DNA of 64,000 nt from contig NC_017455.1 in assembly GCF_000165465.1 (NCBI RefSeq), positions 1,488,001 through 1,552,000 of the forward strand, in the 5' to 3' direction. Below the pieces are notes generated by a model, which did not search any database, was not told where the DNA came from, and was given only the letters and a program-made list of their open reading frames with translations. A program made the position numbers and the translations under genes. Of this stretch, positions 1 to 7,917 are shown piece by piece (the first letter of the stretch is position 1; each line of letters starts with the position of its first letter). Source of the DNA: Halanaerobium praevalens DSM 2228 (GTDB taxonomy: Bacteria > Bacillota > Halanaerobiia > Halanaerobiales > Halanaerobiaceae).

Positions 1-1516
1 TAGTTTTAACTTCTAATTTTTCCTGCACAAGTTTTAAAGCTGTTAGAGTTTTTTCTATTGACTTAGGTTGAGCAGATACAGTTAAAGCCAAACAATCAAT
101 AATAATTTTATCTTTACTAATTTTTAATTCAACGGCTTTATTTACTATTTTTTCAGCAATTTTTAAGCGACCAGCAGCTGTTTCAGGTATACCATTTTCA
201 TCTATTGTAAGACCAATAACAAAAGCTCCATATTTCTTAGCTACAGTTAAAACCTTCTCTAAACTATCTTTTTTACCAGTAACTGAATTAATTATAGCAA
301 TTCCATTATAATTTCTTAAAGCTGTTTCAATAACCTCTAAATTGGTAGAATCAATTTGTAAAGGTTTAGTTATATTCTGCTGTAATTCTTGAATAAATTT
401 CAACATCATCTTTTTCTCATCTATTTCTGGTAAACCAAGGTTAATATCTAAAATATCAGCTCCAGCTTCTATTTCTGCTAAAGCAATTTTCAGCAAATAA
501 TCTAAATTACCTTTTTTAAGATTTTCTTTAAACTCAGCTTTACCTGTCGGATTGATTCTTTCTCCAACTACATTAATTCCACTTAAATCAGAATATTCTA
601 CAGCTGAACAAACTAAGTCTTTTTTTATTATCTTTCTTTTTTTTATTTTTTTTCCTTTTAACTTATCTGCAATCAAAGAAATATATTCTGGTGTTGTACC
701 ACAACAACCTCCAATTATTGCTAATCCTTGCTGATAAAGCCTAGCCAATGGTGTGTAATATGTGGCAGGAGATATTTTATAATTAGTTTTACCAGCTTCA
801 ATTACTGGTAAGCCTGCATTTGCTTGCAAAATAACAGGTAGTTTAGAATATTTAAGTATTTTTTCTACTAATACTTCTGCTTTTTTAGGTCCTAGAGAAC
901 AATTAAGACCAAGTGCATCTACGCCTAAACCTTCTAAAACTGAAATCATAGATCTTAGATTACAGCCAGTAAATGTTCTGCCACTTTCTGTAAAAGTCAG
1001 AGTACAAAAAATAGCTAAATCTGAATTTTCTTTAGCAGCTAAAACTGCTGCTCTAGCTGCTGCCAGTTGTGAAATAGTTTCAATCTGAATTAAATCAATC
1101 CCATTTTCTACTCCCAAAAGTACTTGTTTTTGATAAAGTTTATATGCTTTTTTAAAACTTAGTTTACCATTTGGTTCTATCAATTCTCCTAAAGGCCCTA
1201 AAGAGAGAGCTATATTTGCTGCAAATCCAGATTCAGCAACTGCTACTTTTGCATTTTTAACAGCTGCTGAAATAATTTGTTCAACTGAGTATTGACTACC
1301 CTTAAGTTTTAAAGAATTTGCTCCAAAAGTATTTGTGGTAATAATATCGGCTCCTGCCTTTAAGTAGCTTTTATGAATTTCAATAATTCTTCTAGGAGCT
1401 TCTAAGTTCAATTTTTCTGGAAATTTGCCAATTTCTAAACCCTGTTTTTGGAGAACAGTTCCCATGGCCCCATCAAATATAATAACTTCTTTTCCTAATT
1501 TAGACTTTAAGTTCAA
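1..1516 (-). CDS. metH: Methionine synthase, N-terminal modules (partial, runs off left edge)
   Basis: Cobalamin-dependent methionine synthase moves a methyl group from methyl-tetrahydrofolate to homocysteine. About 505 codons are visible. The first ~300 residues form a homocysteine S-methyltransferase barrel, opening with IIFDGAMGTVLQ and carrying the zinc-ligand motif GGCCGTTPEY. This is followed by a pterin-binding domain with VVGERINPTGK and ADILDINLGLPE. The order of the two domains is that of MetH; the cobalamin-binding part would lie beyond base 1. No ATG is available at the N-terminus. I chose TTG at 1516, which is preceded by AAAGGAAAG. I saw no S-box or cobalamin riboswitch upstream. 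It could also be a two-domain relative lacking the B12 module. Confidence 0.8.
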   Translation of the reverse strand, partial: MNLKSKLGKEVIIFDGAMGTVLQKQGLEIGKFPEKLNLEAPRRIIEIHKSYLKAGADIITTNTFGANSLKLKGSQYSVEQIISAAVKNAKVAVAESGFAANIALSLGPLGELIEPNGKLSFKKAYKLYQKQVLLGVENGIDLIQIETISQLAAARAAVLAAKENSDLAIFCTLTFTESGRTFTGCNLRSMISVLEGLGVDALGLNCSLGPKKAEVLVEKILKYSKLPVILQANAGLPVIEAGKTNYKISPATYYTPLARLYQQGLAIIGGCCGTTPEYISLIADKLKGKKIKKRKIIKKDLVCSAVEYSDLSGINVVGERINPTGKAEFKENLKKGNLDYLLKIALAEIEAGADILDINLGLPEIDEKKMMLKFIQELQQNITKPLQIDSTNLEVIETALRNYNGIAIINSVTGKKDSLEKVLTVAKKYGAFVIGLTIDENGIPETAAGRLKIAEKIVNKAVELKISKDKIIIDCLALTVSAQPKSIEKTLTALKLVQEKLEVKT

Positions 1517-1727
1517 AATAAAATCACTTTCCTTTTTAACAAAATTTTTTTAGTTTAATAATTTATAGCTAGTCAAAATATTATCTGTTTTGCTATAGTT
1601 TTGGTTTAATAATTAATATTCTAGTTAAGAATCTCTATCCCTTTTTAAAATATAAATAACTTATTTTAAATTTAGTATAATTTAATTAGACACTATTTTA
1701 ATATTTTAATAAATAAAAATATAATAG

Positions 1728-1844
1728 AACAAAATGTCCTTCGGACAATCTGTAATACAGTAAGGTTAAATTTTGTTGATGTCGGAAATTATGGAGCTAT
1801 AAATATTATCCACAACAAACCATTAGGTATAATTTCCTAGACAT
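1728..1844. other. Structured intergenic element, unknown
   Basis: Nested inverted repeats lie between the operon terminator and metH. An outer pair AACAAAAT/ATTTTGTT (1728-1735, 1770-1777) encloses two hairpins, GTCC-TTC-GGAC (1736-1746) and CTGTAATACAG (1750-1760). Next to it is a second long pairing: ATGTC+GGAAATTAT (1779-1792) with ATAATTTCC+GACAT (1829-1844). It could be an RNA leader of metH (minus strand) or a small repeat. I do not recognise a known riboswitch class. Confidence 0.45.
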
Positions 1845-1853
1845 TAAAAAAAT

Positions 1854-1900
1854 AAGCGGCTTAACCCCTTATATTTAGGGCACAGCCGCTTAATTTTTTT
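1854..1900. terminator. Intrinsic terminator after the branched-chain oxidation operon
   Basis: The stem AAGCGGCT (1854-1861) pairs with AGCCGCTT (1884-1891), with a smaller CCC/GGG pairing in the loop. T/A runs on both sides let it work in either direction. It lies just downstream of the operon's last stop codon. Confidence 0.8.
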
Positions 1901-1927
1901 ATCTATTTTAAAATTAATATACTTAAA

Positions 1928-2461
1928 TTAAATTTCATTTCCTTTAGCCAAAGCTTTTTCATTTATTGGAATTAAGCCATGTCTTCTTTCAGGCAAAACA
2001 TTTTCCAAAGAATTTTTAACTGTATCTAGACTTACTATTTCTTTTTTTGCAATATAGGCACCAAGCATTGCCATATTAGCAGCTTTATTATTACCTAGTT
2101 CATTAGCTATTTTATTTGCAGGAATTTTTACTACTTCAACATCATCTCTTTCAACTTCTTTACTGATAAGAGAAGAGTTGACAAATATAGTTCCACCTGA
2201 CTTAACTTTGGGAGCAAATTTATCTAAAGAAGGCAAATTCATAACTATAATTGAATCAGGCTTTGAAGAAAGAGGTGAAGGTATTTTTTTGTCTGAAACA
2301 ATAACTGTACAGTTAGCAGTACCTCCTCTCATTTCTGGTCCATAAGATGGCATCCAGGAAACCTCTTTGCTTTCTTTCATACCAGCATAAGAAAGCAATT
2401 TTCCAATCGACATTACTCCTTGTCCTCCAAATCCTGCCATAATCACTTCTTCTTTCATCAT
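1928..2461 (-). CDS. 2-oxoacid:ferredoxin oxidoreductase, gamma subunit
   Basis: Gamma subunit (177 aa) of a ferredoxin-dependent 2-oxoacid oxidoreductase. Family hallmarks are the N-terminal MAGFGGQGV nucleotide/CoA-site loop and SYGPEMRGGTANC. Its start overlaps the beta-subunit stop (TAATG), implying translational coupling, and it is the last gene of the operon. Neighbouring leucine dehydrogenase, ptb and buk suggest the substrates are branched 2-oxoacids (VOR type) rather than 2-oxoglutarate. That assignment is inference from context, since sequence alone does not separate VOR from KOR subunits. Confidence 0.87.
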   Translation of the reverse strand: MMKEEVIMAGFGGQGVMSIGKLLSYAGMKESKEVSWMPSYGPEMRGGTANCTVIVSDKKIPSPLSSKPDSIIVMNLPSLDKFAPKVKSGGTIFVNSSLISKEVERDDVEVVKIPANKIANELGNNKAANMAMLGAYIAKKEIVSLDTVKNSLENVLPERRHGLIPINEKALAKGNEI

Positions 2462-3207
2462 TATTCTACCTCCTCTGGCACATTTATTTGACCTAGAGGG
2501 TAAATAGGCATCATATTTTGATCAAGCCATTCTATTGCCTCAACAGGACTAATTCCCCAGTTTGTTGGACAAGTAGATAAAACTTCTACTAAAGAGTAGC
2601 CTTTACCCTCTAATTGCATTTCAAAAGCTTTTTTAATTGCTTTTTTAGCTTCTCTTATATATTTAGGTTTATGAACTGCAACTCTAGAAACATAAGCCGC
2701 TCCATCAGTTAAAGCTAACATCTCTGTTATTTTTATAGGATAACCAGCTTCTTTAGCATCTCTACCATAAGGAGAAGTAGTAGTTTTCTGTTTTATAAGT
2801 GAAGTCGGGGCCATTTGCCCACCTGTCATCCCATATATAGCATTATTAACAAAAATAGTGGTAATATTTTCTCCACGATTTGCAGCATGAACACTTTCGG
2901 CAGTACCAATAGAAGCAAAATCACCATCACCTTGATAAGTAAAAACTACTTTGTCAGGATGAACTCTTTTAATACCAGTTGCAACAGCTGGAGCCCTCCC
3001 ATGAGCAGCTTCATGCATATCACAATCAAAATATTCATAAGCAAGAACTGAACAACCAACTGGAGCAACTCCAATAGTTTGATCTTTTATTTCCAGTTCA
3101 TCTATAACTTCAGCTATAATCCGATGGATTACTCCATGAGTACAACCTGGACAATAATGAAACTCTTTATTTGATAATGAATCTGGATAACCTGCTATTT
3201 TCTCCAT
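2461..3207 (-). CDS. 2-oxoacid:ferredoxin oxidoreductase, beta (ThDP) subunit
   Basis: Thiamine-diphosphate-binding subunit, 248 aa, the usual length for the separate-subunit enzymes. It shows CPGCTHG near residue 19 and GDGDFASIG followed by NNAIYGMTGGQ, the Mg-ThDP motif. It catalyses oxidative decarboxylation of the 2-oxoacid with the alpha subunit and passes electrons to ferredoxin. The stop/start overlaps on both sides (3207 and 2461) show a coupled alpha-beta-gamma cluster. Confidence 0.88.
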   Translation of the reverse strand: MEKIAGYPDSLSNKEFHYCPGCTHGVIHRIIAEVIDELEIKDQTIGVAPVGCSVLAYEYFDCDMHEAAHGRAPAVATGIKRVHPDKVVFTYQGDGDFASIGTAESVHAANRGENITTIFVNNAIYGMTGGQMAPTSLIKQKTTTSPYGRDAKEAGYPIKITEMLALTDGAAYVSRVAVHKPKYIREAKKAIKKAFEMQLEGKGYSLVEVLSTCPTNWGISPVEAIEWLDQNMMPIYPLGQINVPEEVE

Positions 3208-4271
3208 TATCTATCACCTCCAAGATGTTTTTTAATTTCTGCATATATTTCTTCAGGAGAGGGTATCATACCACCAGTTCTTCCATAAAAATTAACTGGT
3301 TTTTTTCCTTCTACTGCTAATCTTACATCTTCAACCATTTGACCTGTACTCATTTCAACAGCTAAAAAAGATTCTACTTGATCTGCTGTCTCAGAAATGA
3401 TATCAGTTGGAAATGGGAAAAGGGTTATAGGTCTAATTAAACCAATTTTTAAGCCATCGTTTCTTGCCATTTCCATGGCACTAATAGCAATTCTGGCGGT
3501 TGTACCATAAGCTACAATTGCCAAATCAGCATCTTCAAGATTATAAGTTTCATATTTAACTTCATTTTCACGCATTTTATTATATTTTTCTTCTAACTTC
3601 CAATTATGATCTTCCAGTGTTTGAGGATCTAAAGCAAGTGAGTTTATAATATTTTTCTCTCTTCCCTCTGCACCATCTGTAGCCCATTCTTTTTTAGGTA
3701 ACTTTTCAGGATCAATTGCTTCTTTAAATTCAACAGGTTCCATCATCTGACCAATCATTCCATCTCCAAGAATTAAAACAGGATTACGATATTTATCTGC
3801 TATTGCAAAAGCTTCCATAGTCAGATCAGCTAATTCTTGAACTGATGAAGGTGCAAGTACATATAAGCGAAAATCTCCATGTGCCATACCTTTTGTAGCT
3901 TGAAAATAGTCTGCCTGAGATGGTTGAATACCTCCTAACCCTGGGCCACCTCTCATCATATTAACAATAACTGCAGGCAGCTCTGCTCCTGCAATATAAG
4001 AAATACCTTCTGCTTTTAGACTGATACCTGGACTAGATGAAGAAGTCATCACTCTTGCTCCAGAACCTGCAGCTCCATATACCATATTTATAGCTGCTAC
4101 TTCACTTTCTGCTTGGATAAATGTTCCCTTCACTTCTGGTAATCTGCGAGCCATATAAGCTGGTATATCATTTTGTGGTGTTATTGGATAACCAAAAAAA
4201 TAACGACATCCTGCTTTTATAGCTGCTTCACCAACAGCTTCATTTCCTTTCATTAAAATTTTTTCTCCCAT
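3207..4271 (-). CDS. 2-oxoacid:ferredoxin oxidoreductase, alpha subunit (VorB-type)
   Basis: Alpha subunit of 354 aa with the pyrimidine-binding fold: GNEAVGEAAIKAGCRYFFGYPITPQ at the N-terminus (first residues only quoted in part), SSSSPGISL and GGPGLGGIQPSQ, which bind substrate and CoA in this family. It pairs with the beta and gamma subunits just downstream and probably with the small ferredoxin just upstream. Genes annotated as 3-methyl-2-oxobutanoate dehydrogenase subunit VorB have this layout, which fits the leucine dehydrogenase-ptb-buk context. The ATG is preceded by GGGAGG. Confidence 0.85.
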   Translation of the reverse strand: MGEKILMKGNEAVGEAAIKAGCRYFFGYPITPQNDIPAYMARRLPEVKGTFIQAESEVAAINMVYGAAGSGARVMTSSSSPGISLKAEGISYIAGAELPAVIVNMMRGGPGLGGIQPSQADYFQATKGMAHGDFRLYVLAPSSVQELADLTMEAFAIADKYRNPVLILGDGMIGQMMEPVEFKEAIDPEKLPKKEWATDGAEGREKNIINSLALDPQTLEDHNWKLEEKYNKMRENEVKYETYNLEDADLAIVAYGTTARIAISAMEMARNDGLKIGLIRPITLFPFPTDIISETADQVESFLAVEMSTGQMVEDVRLAVEGKKPVNFYGRTGGMIPSPEEIYAEIKKHLGGDR

Positions 4272-4308
4272 AATTAATACCCTCCCTATTTTTGGAGTTA
4301 TCTATTTT

Positions 4309-4512
4309 TTATTTATATAAACTGATTACTACATCTGGACACATCTGAGCACACTGACCACAGCTAATACAGGCATCTTGATCTATAACTTCAGCTGGCT
4401 TATAGCCATGACTATTTATTTCATCTGCTATTTTTATAATTCCCTTGGGACAGACTGTAGTACACAATTTACAGCCTTTACACCTTTCTGTGTCAAAGAC
4501 TACTTTTTTCAT
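4309..4512 (-). CDS. Two-cluster 4Fe-4S ferredoxin (delta subunit)
   Basis: A 67-residue ferredoxin with two CxxCxxCxxxCP clusters: CKGCKLCTTVCP near residue 11 and CISCGQCAQMCP near residue 47. In VOR/KOR operons such a protein is the delta subunit or the electron acceptor of the oxidoreductase. It sits 37 bases upstream of the alpha gene and 48 bases after buk. An AGGAGG-like site precedes the ATG. Confidence 0.88.
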   Translation of the reverse strand: MKKVVFDTERCKGCKLCTTVCPKGIIKIADEINSHGYKPAEVIDQDACISCGQCAQMCPDVVISLYK

Positions 4513-4560
4513 ATATTTAAGCCTCCTTTAACTTAGATAAAGTTTCTAATAAAATAATTA

Positions 4561-5631
4561 TTAACCATATTTTTTTACTTGTTCTTCTCCTTTTAAGACT
4601 CTATAAGCTCCACTTGCTAGTGATTTTAATTCTTCTTCTCCTGGATAAATTTTAATTGGTGCAATAAATTTGACTAATTCTTTGACATGCTCAATAAAAT
4701 ATTTTGAATATGCTATTCCTCCTGTAAGAATAATAGCATCTATCTTCCCCTTATTTACTGGAGATAGTGAAGCAATTTCTTTGGCAGTTTGATAAGCCAT
4801 TGCTTTAAATACAAGCTCAGCTTTTTTATCACCAGTTTTGATTCTCTTTTCAACTTCACGCATATCATTTGTGCCAAGATAGGCTACAACTCCACCATTA
4901 CCTACTAATCTTTTTTTGATTTCAGAATAAGAATAATCATCATTATAACATAATTCAAAAAAGTCAAATGTAGGTAAGCCACCACTTCTATTTGGAGAAA
5001 ATGGTCCTTCACCACTTAAAGCATCATTAACATCTATTACTTTTCCTTTTTTATGAATTCCAACTGAAATACCACCACCTAAATGAGCTACTATTACAGT
5101 AATATCTTCATAATTTAAATTATTTTCTTTAGCATATTTACGGGCTACTGCTTTTTGATTAAGAGCATGGAAAATACTTGCTCTCTCTAGCTCAGGTATT
5201 CCAGAAAGGCGCGCTTCAGGCTGTAATTCATCAACAACTACTGGATCAACTATATATGCAGGAATATTAGTTTTATCAGCAATTGCTTTAGCAAGTAAAC
5301 CGCCTAAATTACTAGCATGCTCACCTTGAATGCCAATTTTAAGATCTTCAACCATTTTTTTATTAACTGCATAAGTTCCACCAGGAACTGATTTTAATAA
5401 ACCACCTCTTCCAACTACAGCAGAAAGTTTTCCCAACTTAATTTCTTTTTCTGACAGAAATTCGAGAATATAAGAAAGCCGAAGATCCATTTGATCAGTA
5501 ATTTTTTCAAATTCATTTAATTCTTTTGAAGAATGAGAAATATTTTCCACAAAAACTTCTTCTAGTTCTTTATACAATCCTAGTTTACTAGAAGTTGAAC
5601 CAGGATTTATAGCTAAAATCATTTCTGACAT
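4561..5631 (-). CDS. buk: Butyrate / branched-chain fatty acid kinase
   Basis: ASKHA-fold acyl kinase, 356 aa (normal for Buk). It begins ILAINPGSTSSKLG, the phosphate-binding loop, and contains VVAHLGGGISVG and ILTGGIAYS. It transfers phosphate from acyl-phosphate to ADP, making ATP and the free acid. With ptb in the same operon it completes substrate-level phosphorylation from isovaleryl-, isobutyryl- or 2-methylbutyryl-CoA. The ATG lies 14 bases after the leucine dehydrogenase stop and behind a GGAGG site. Confidence 0.92.
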   Translation of the reverse strand: MSEMILAINPGSTSSKLGLYKELEEVFVENISHSSKELNEFEKITDQMDLRLSYILEFLSEKEIKLGKLSAVVGRGGLLKSVPGGTYAVNKKMVEDLKIGIQGEHASNLGGLLAKAIADKTNIPAYIVDPVVVDELQPEARLSGIPELERASIFHALNQKAVARKYAKENNLNYEDITVIVAHLGGGISVGIHKKGKVIDVNDALSGEGPFSPNRSGGLPTFDFFELCYNDDYSYSEIKKRLVGNGGVVAYLGTNDMREVEKRIKTGDKKAELVFKAMAYQTAKEIASLSPVNKGKIDAIILTGGIAYSKYFIEHVKELVKFIAPIKIYPGEEELKSLASGAYRVLKGEEQVKKYG

Positions 5632-5645
5632 GAAATCAGCTCCTC

Positions 5646-6710
5646 CTATCTTGGAATATAATTTCTACGCACTTGAGCAATTTTTTTTATTCTTTCTTCT
5701 GCCATAATATCTGCTGCTTTATAAGTTGGTATATTATCTCTTTTACTGATTTCAATTACTTTTTTCATATTATCATAAATTTTACTTGCTCTACTAATAG
5801 CACGATCTCTGTTATATCCTTGTAATTCATCGTATACATTTATTAGCCCACCTGCATTTGCTACATAATCTGGTCCATATAAAATACCCATTTCATCTAA
5901 TTTTTCTCCATGTCTTGCTTCACTTAATATATTATTAGCTGGACCACAAACAATATCACATTGCAATTGTTCTATTGTATCATCATTAATAACGGCACCT
6001 AATGCACTAGGAGCAAAAATATCACAATCAACTCCAAAAATTTCATCTGGATCTACTACTTTAGCTCCAAAGTCTTTTACAACTTTATCAATATTTCCCT
6101 GCTTAATATCAGTTATTATTAAATTCCCGCCTTCTTCATTTATATATTTAGCCAGATGATAGCCAACATGACCTACTCCCTGAATAGCAACTGTTTTGCC
6201 ATTAAGATCAGGTGAACCATAGACTTCATCAGCAGTAGCTTTAATAGCTTTCCAAACACCAAAAGCTGTTACAGGTGATGGATCTCCACTTGTTCCAGGA
6301 AGACCAGTTACATAATCAGTTTCTTCTGCAACATACGCCATATCTTCTACAGTTGTATTAACATCTTCAGCGGTAATATAACGGCCATTTAAACTTTGAA
6401 CAAAACGACCAAAGGCTCTCCATAATTCTTCACTTTTAATTTTTTCTACATCACCAATTATAACTGTTTTACCACCGCCAAGATTTAAACCTGCTGCTGC
6501 AGCCTTATAAGTCATTCCTTTTGAAAGTCTCATAACATCTATAAAGGCTTCTTTTTCAGTTTTATAATTCCACAAGCGAGTACCACCAAGTGCAGGCCCA
6601 AGTGTAGTATCATGAATTCCAATAATTGCCTTAAGCCCTGTTTCTTTATCATAATTAACAACAATTTGCTCATGCTCGAATTCTTCCATTTTCTCAAATA
6701 TTTTTTTCAT
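5646..6710 (-). CDS. Leucine (branched-chain amino acid) dehydrogenase
   Basis: NAD-dependent amino acid dehydrogenase of the Glu/Leu/Phe/Val family, 354 aa. The catalytic part shows ALGGTRLW, SKGMTYKAAAAGLNLGGGK with the active-site lysines, and TAEDVNT. The Rossmann part shows VAIQGVGHVGYHLA. The length and the GGGKTVIIGD sequence fit leucine dehydrogenase rather than glutamate dehydrogenase (about 420 aa). It deaminates Leu, Ile and Val to the 2-oxoacids consumed by the oxidoreductase encoded downstream. Confidence 0.9.
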   Translation of the reverse strand: MKKIFEKMEEFEHEQIVVNYDKETGLKAIIGIHDTTLGPALGGTRLWNYKTEKEAFIDVMRLSKGMTYKAAAAGLNLGGGKTVIIGDVEKIKSEELWRAFGRFVQSLNGRYITAEDVNTTVEDMAYVAEETDYVTGLPGTSGDPSPVTAFGVWKAIKATADEVYGSPDLNGKTVAIQGVGHVGYHLAKYINEEGGNLIITDIKQGNIDKVVKDFGAKVVDPDEIFGVDCDIFAPSALGAVINDDTIEQLQCDIVCGPANNILSEARHGEKLDEMGILYGPDYVANAGGLINVYDELQGYNRDRAISRASKIYDNMKKVIEISKRDNIPTYKAADIMAEERIKKIAQVRRNYIPR

Positions 6711-6730
6711 TTTAAAATCCTCCTCATATT

Positions 6731-7654
6731 TTATAAATCTTTCTCTAAATTTTTATAACCTCTAGTAACCATTTTACCCAAAACAATAGAATTGAATTTT
6801 GTTTGAAAACTATCTGCTCTTGAAGTTAAAACGAGAGGAACTTTTGCTCCTAAAACAAGACTAGCAGCTGGTAAGCCTGCATAAAATACTAAGGCTTTAT
6901 ATAAAATATTTCCTGCTTCAATATCAGGAACTAATAAAATATCTGCCTTCCCAGCAACTGAACTATTTATCCCCTTATGTTTAGCTGCCTCGATACTAAT
7001 AGCATTATCAAAAGCTAAAGGACCATCAACTTCAGCTTTTAAAATCTGACCTCTATCAGCCATTTTTGCTAAATTAGCTGCATCAAGAGTACATGGCATT
7101 GCTGGATTAATTTTCTCAATAGCAGCTAAAGCAGCCACTTTAGGTTTTTTTATTCCAACTGCTTGTGCCATCTCCACAGCATTAATAATAATTTCTTTTT
7201 TATCACTTAAATCTGGATTTATATTCATTCCAGCATCAGTCATAAATATTATTTTTTCTTTTTTTTCAAGATACATCATTGTAACTAAACTCAAAAGCTT
7301 ATCTTTTCTCAAACCATATTCTTTGTTTAAAAGAGCCTGTAAAATTAGTTTTGTAGTTAAATATCCTTTCATTGGAAAATCTGCTTTTCTTTTTGCTATA
7401 AGTTCTATACACTTTTGAGCAGATTCTTGCTTTGAGTTAGTAGAGATTAATTCTCCTTTAAAATCATAGTTTAAATCATCTAAGACAAAGTTGATCTTCT
7501 TTTTATCACCAATTAAAATAGGTTTAATTATCCCTTCTTCATCAGCTTTTTTCACACTTTTTAAAACAATTTCATCTCCAGCTGCTGCAACAGCTAATTT
7601 TAAAGCTGGAGTCTTTTTTGCTTCAATAATTAATTCTTCTATGTTTTTAAACAA
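6731..7654 (-). CDS. ptb: Phosphate butyryltransferase (branched acyl-CoA)
   Basis: Phosphotransacylase of 307 aa that converts acyl-CoA and phosphate to acyl-phosphate. It has the PTA_PTB fold, with GFDNAIS-like GPLAFDNAISIEAA near the middle and a C-terminal VPDIEAGNILYKAL. It is the first gene of the operon. The start is TTG at 7654, supported by a strong AAGGAGGTGAT eight bases before it and no better ATG nearby. A sigma-54 promoter lies 55-70 bases upstream. Confidence 0.9.
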   Translation of the reverse strand: MFKNIEELIIEAKKTPALKLAVAAAGDEIVLKSVKKADEEGIIKPILIGDKKKINFVLDDLNYDFKGELISTNSKQESAQKCIELIAKRKADFPMKGYLTTKLILQALLNKEYGLRKDKLLSLVTMMYLEKKEKIIFMTDAGMNINPDLSDKKEIIINAVEMAQAVGIKKPKVAALAAIEKINPAMPCTLDAANLAKMADRGQILKAEVDGPLAFDNAISIEAAKHKGINSSVAGKADILLVPDIEAGNILYKALVFYAGLPAASLVLGAKVPLVLTSRADSFQTKFNSIVLGKMVTRGYKNLEKDL

Positions 7655-7708
7655 AATATCACCTCCTTCTTTATTGTAAAATAAATATTAGCTTGCATTA
7701 ATATTATT

Positions 7709-7726
7709 ATGCAATTTTTATTCCAA
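7709..7726 (-). promoter_or_regulatory. Sigma-54 (-24/-12) promoter of the ptb operon
   Basis: On the minus strand the sequence is TTGGAATAAAAATTGCAT. GG and GC are separated by exactly 10 bases, as required for -24/-12 elements. It lies 55 bases before the TTG start of ptb and next to a gene for a sigma-54 activator. Confidence 0.8.
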
Positions 7727-7869
7727 AATAATATCAATCTTTAGAACTTTCAGACAAATAAAACGATAATTAATGGTTCGCCTTTGTTAGTTAGGGAGGT
7801 TAGTGTTAAAATATTCTGATTATTAATAATTTAATTAAATTATTAATCTTAATTTTTAAGATTAATTAT

Positions 7870-7916
7870 CTGCAAAAAATTCATAACTGCAATGTTTTGC
7901 AGGCAATTTGTTGCAG
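7870..7916. promoter_or_regulatory. Upstream activator sites for the sigma-54 regulator
   Basis: Four half-sites: CTGCAA at 7870-7875 and 7887-7892, then TTGCAG at 7897-7902 and 7911-7916. The inner pair is a perfect palindrome with a 4-base gap; the outer pair flanks it. They are 145-205 bases upstream of the -24 element, a normal enhancer distance, and end two bases before the regulator's stop codon. Confidence 0.7.
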
Positions 7917-7917
7917 T

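Noticed and set aside
552-734. 60-aa plus-strand frame at the left edge
   Set aside because: Shadow of the minus-strand methionine synthase.
1517-1727. SAM or cobalamin riboswitch before metH
   Set aside because: No S-box GAGGGA/GCAACC core and no B12-box was seen; the only structure is the unassigned element at 1728-1844.
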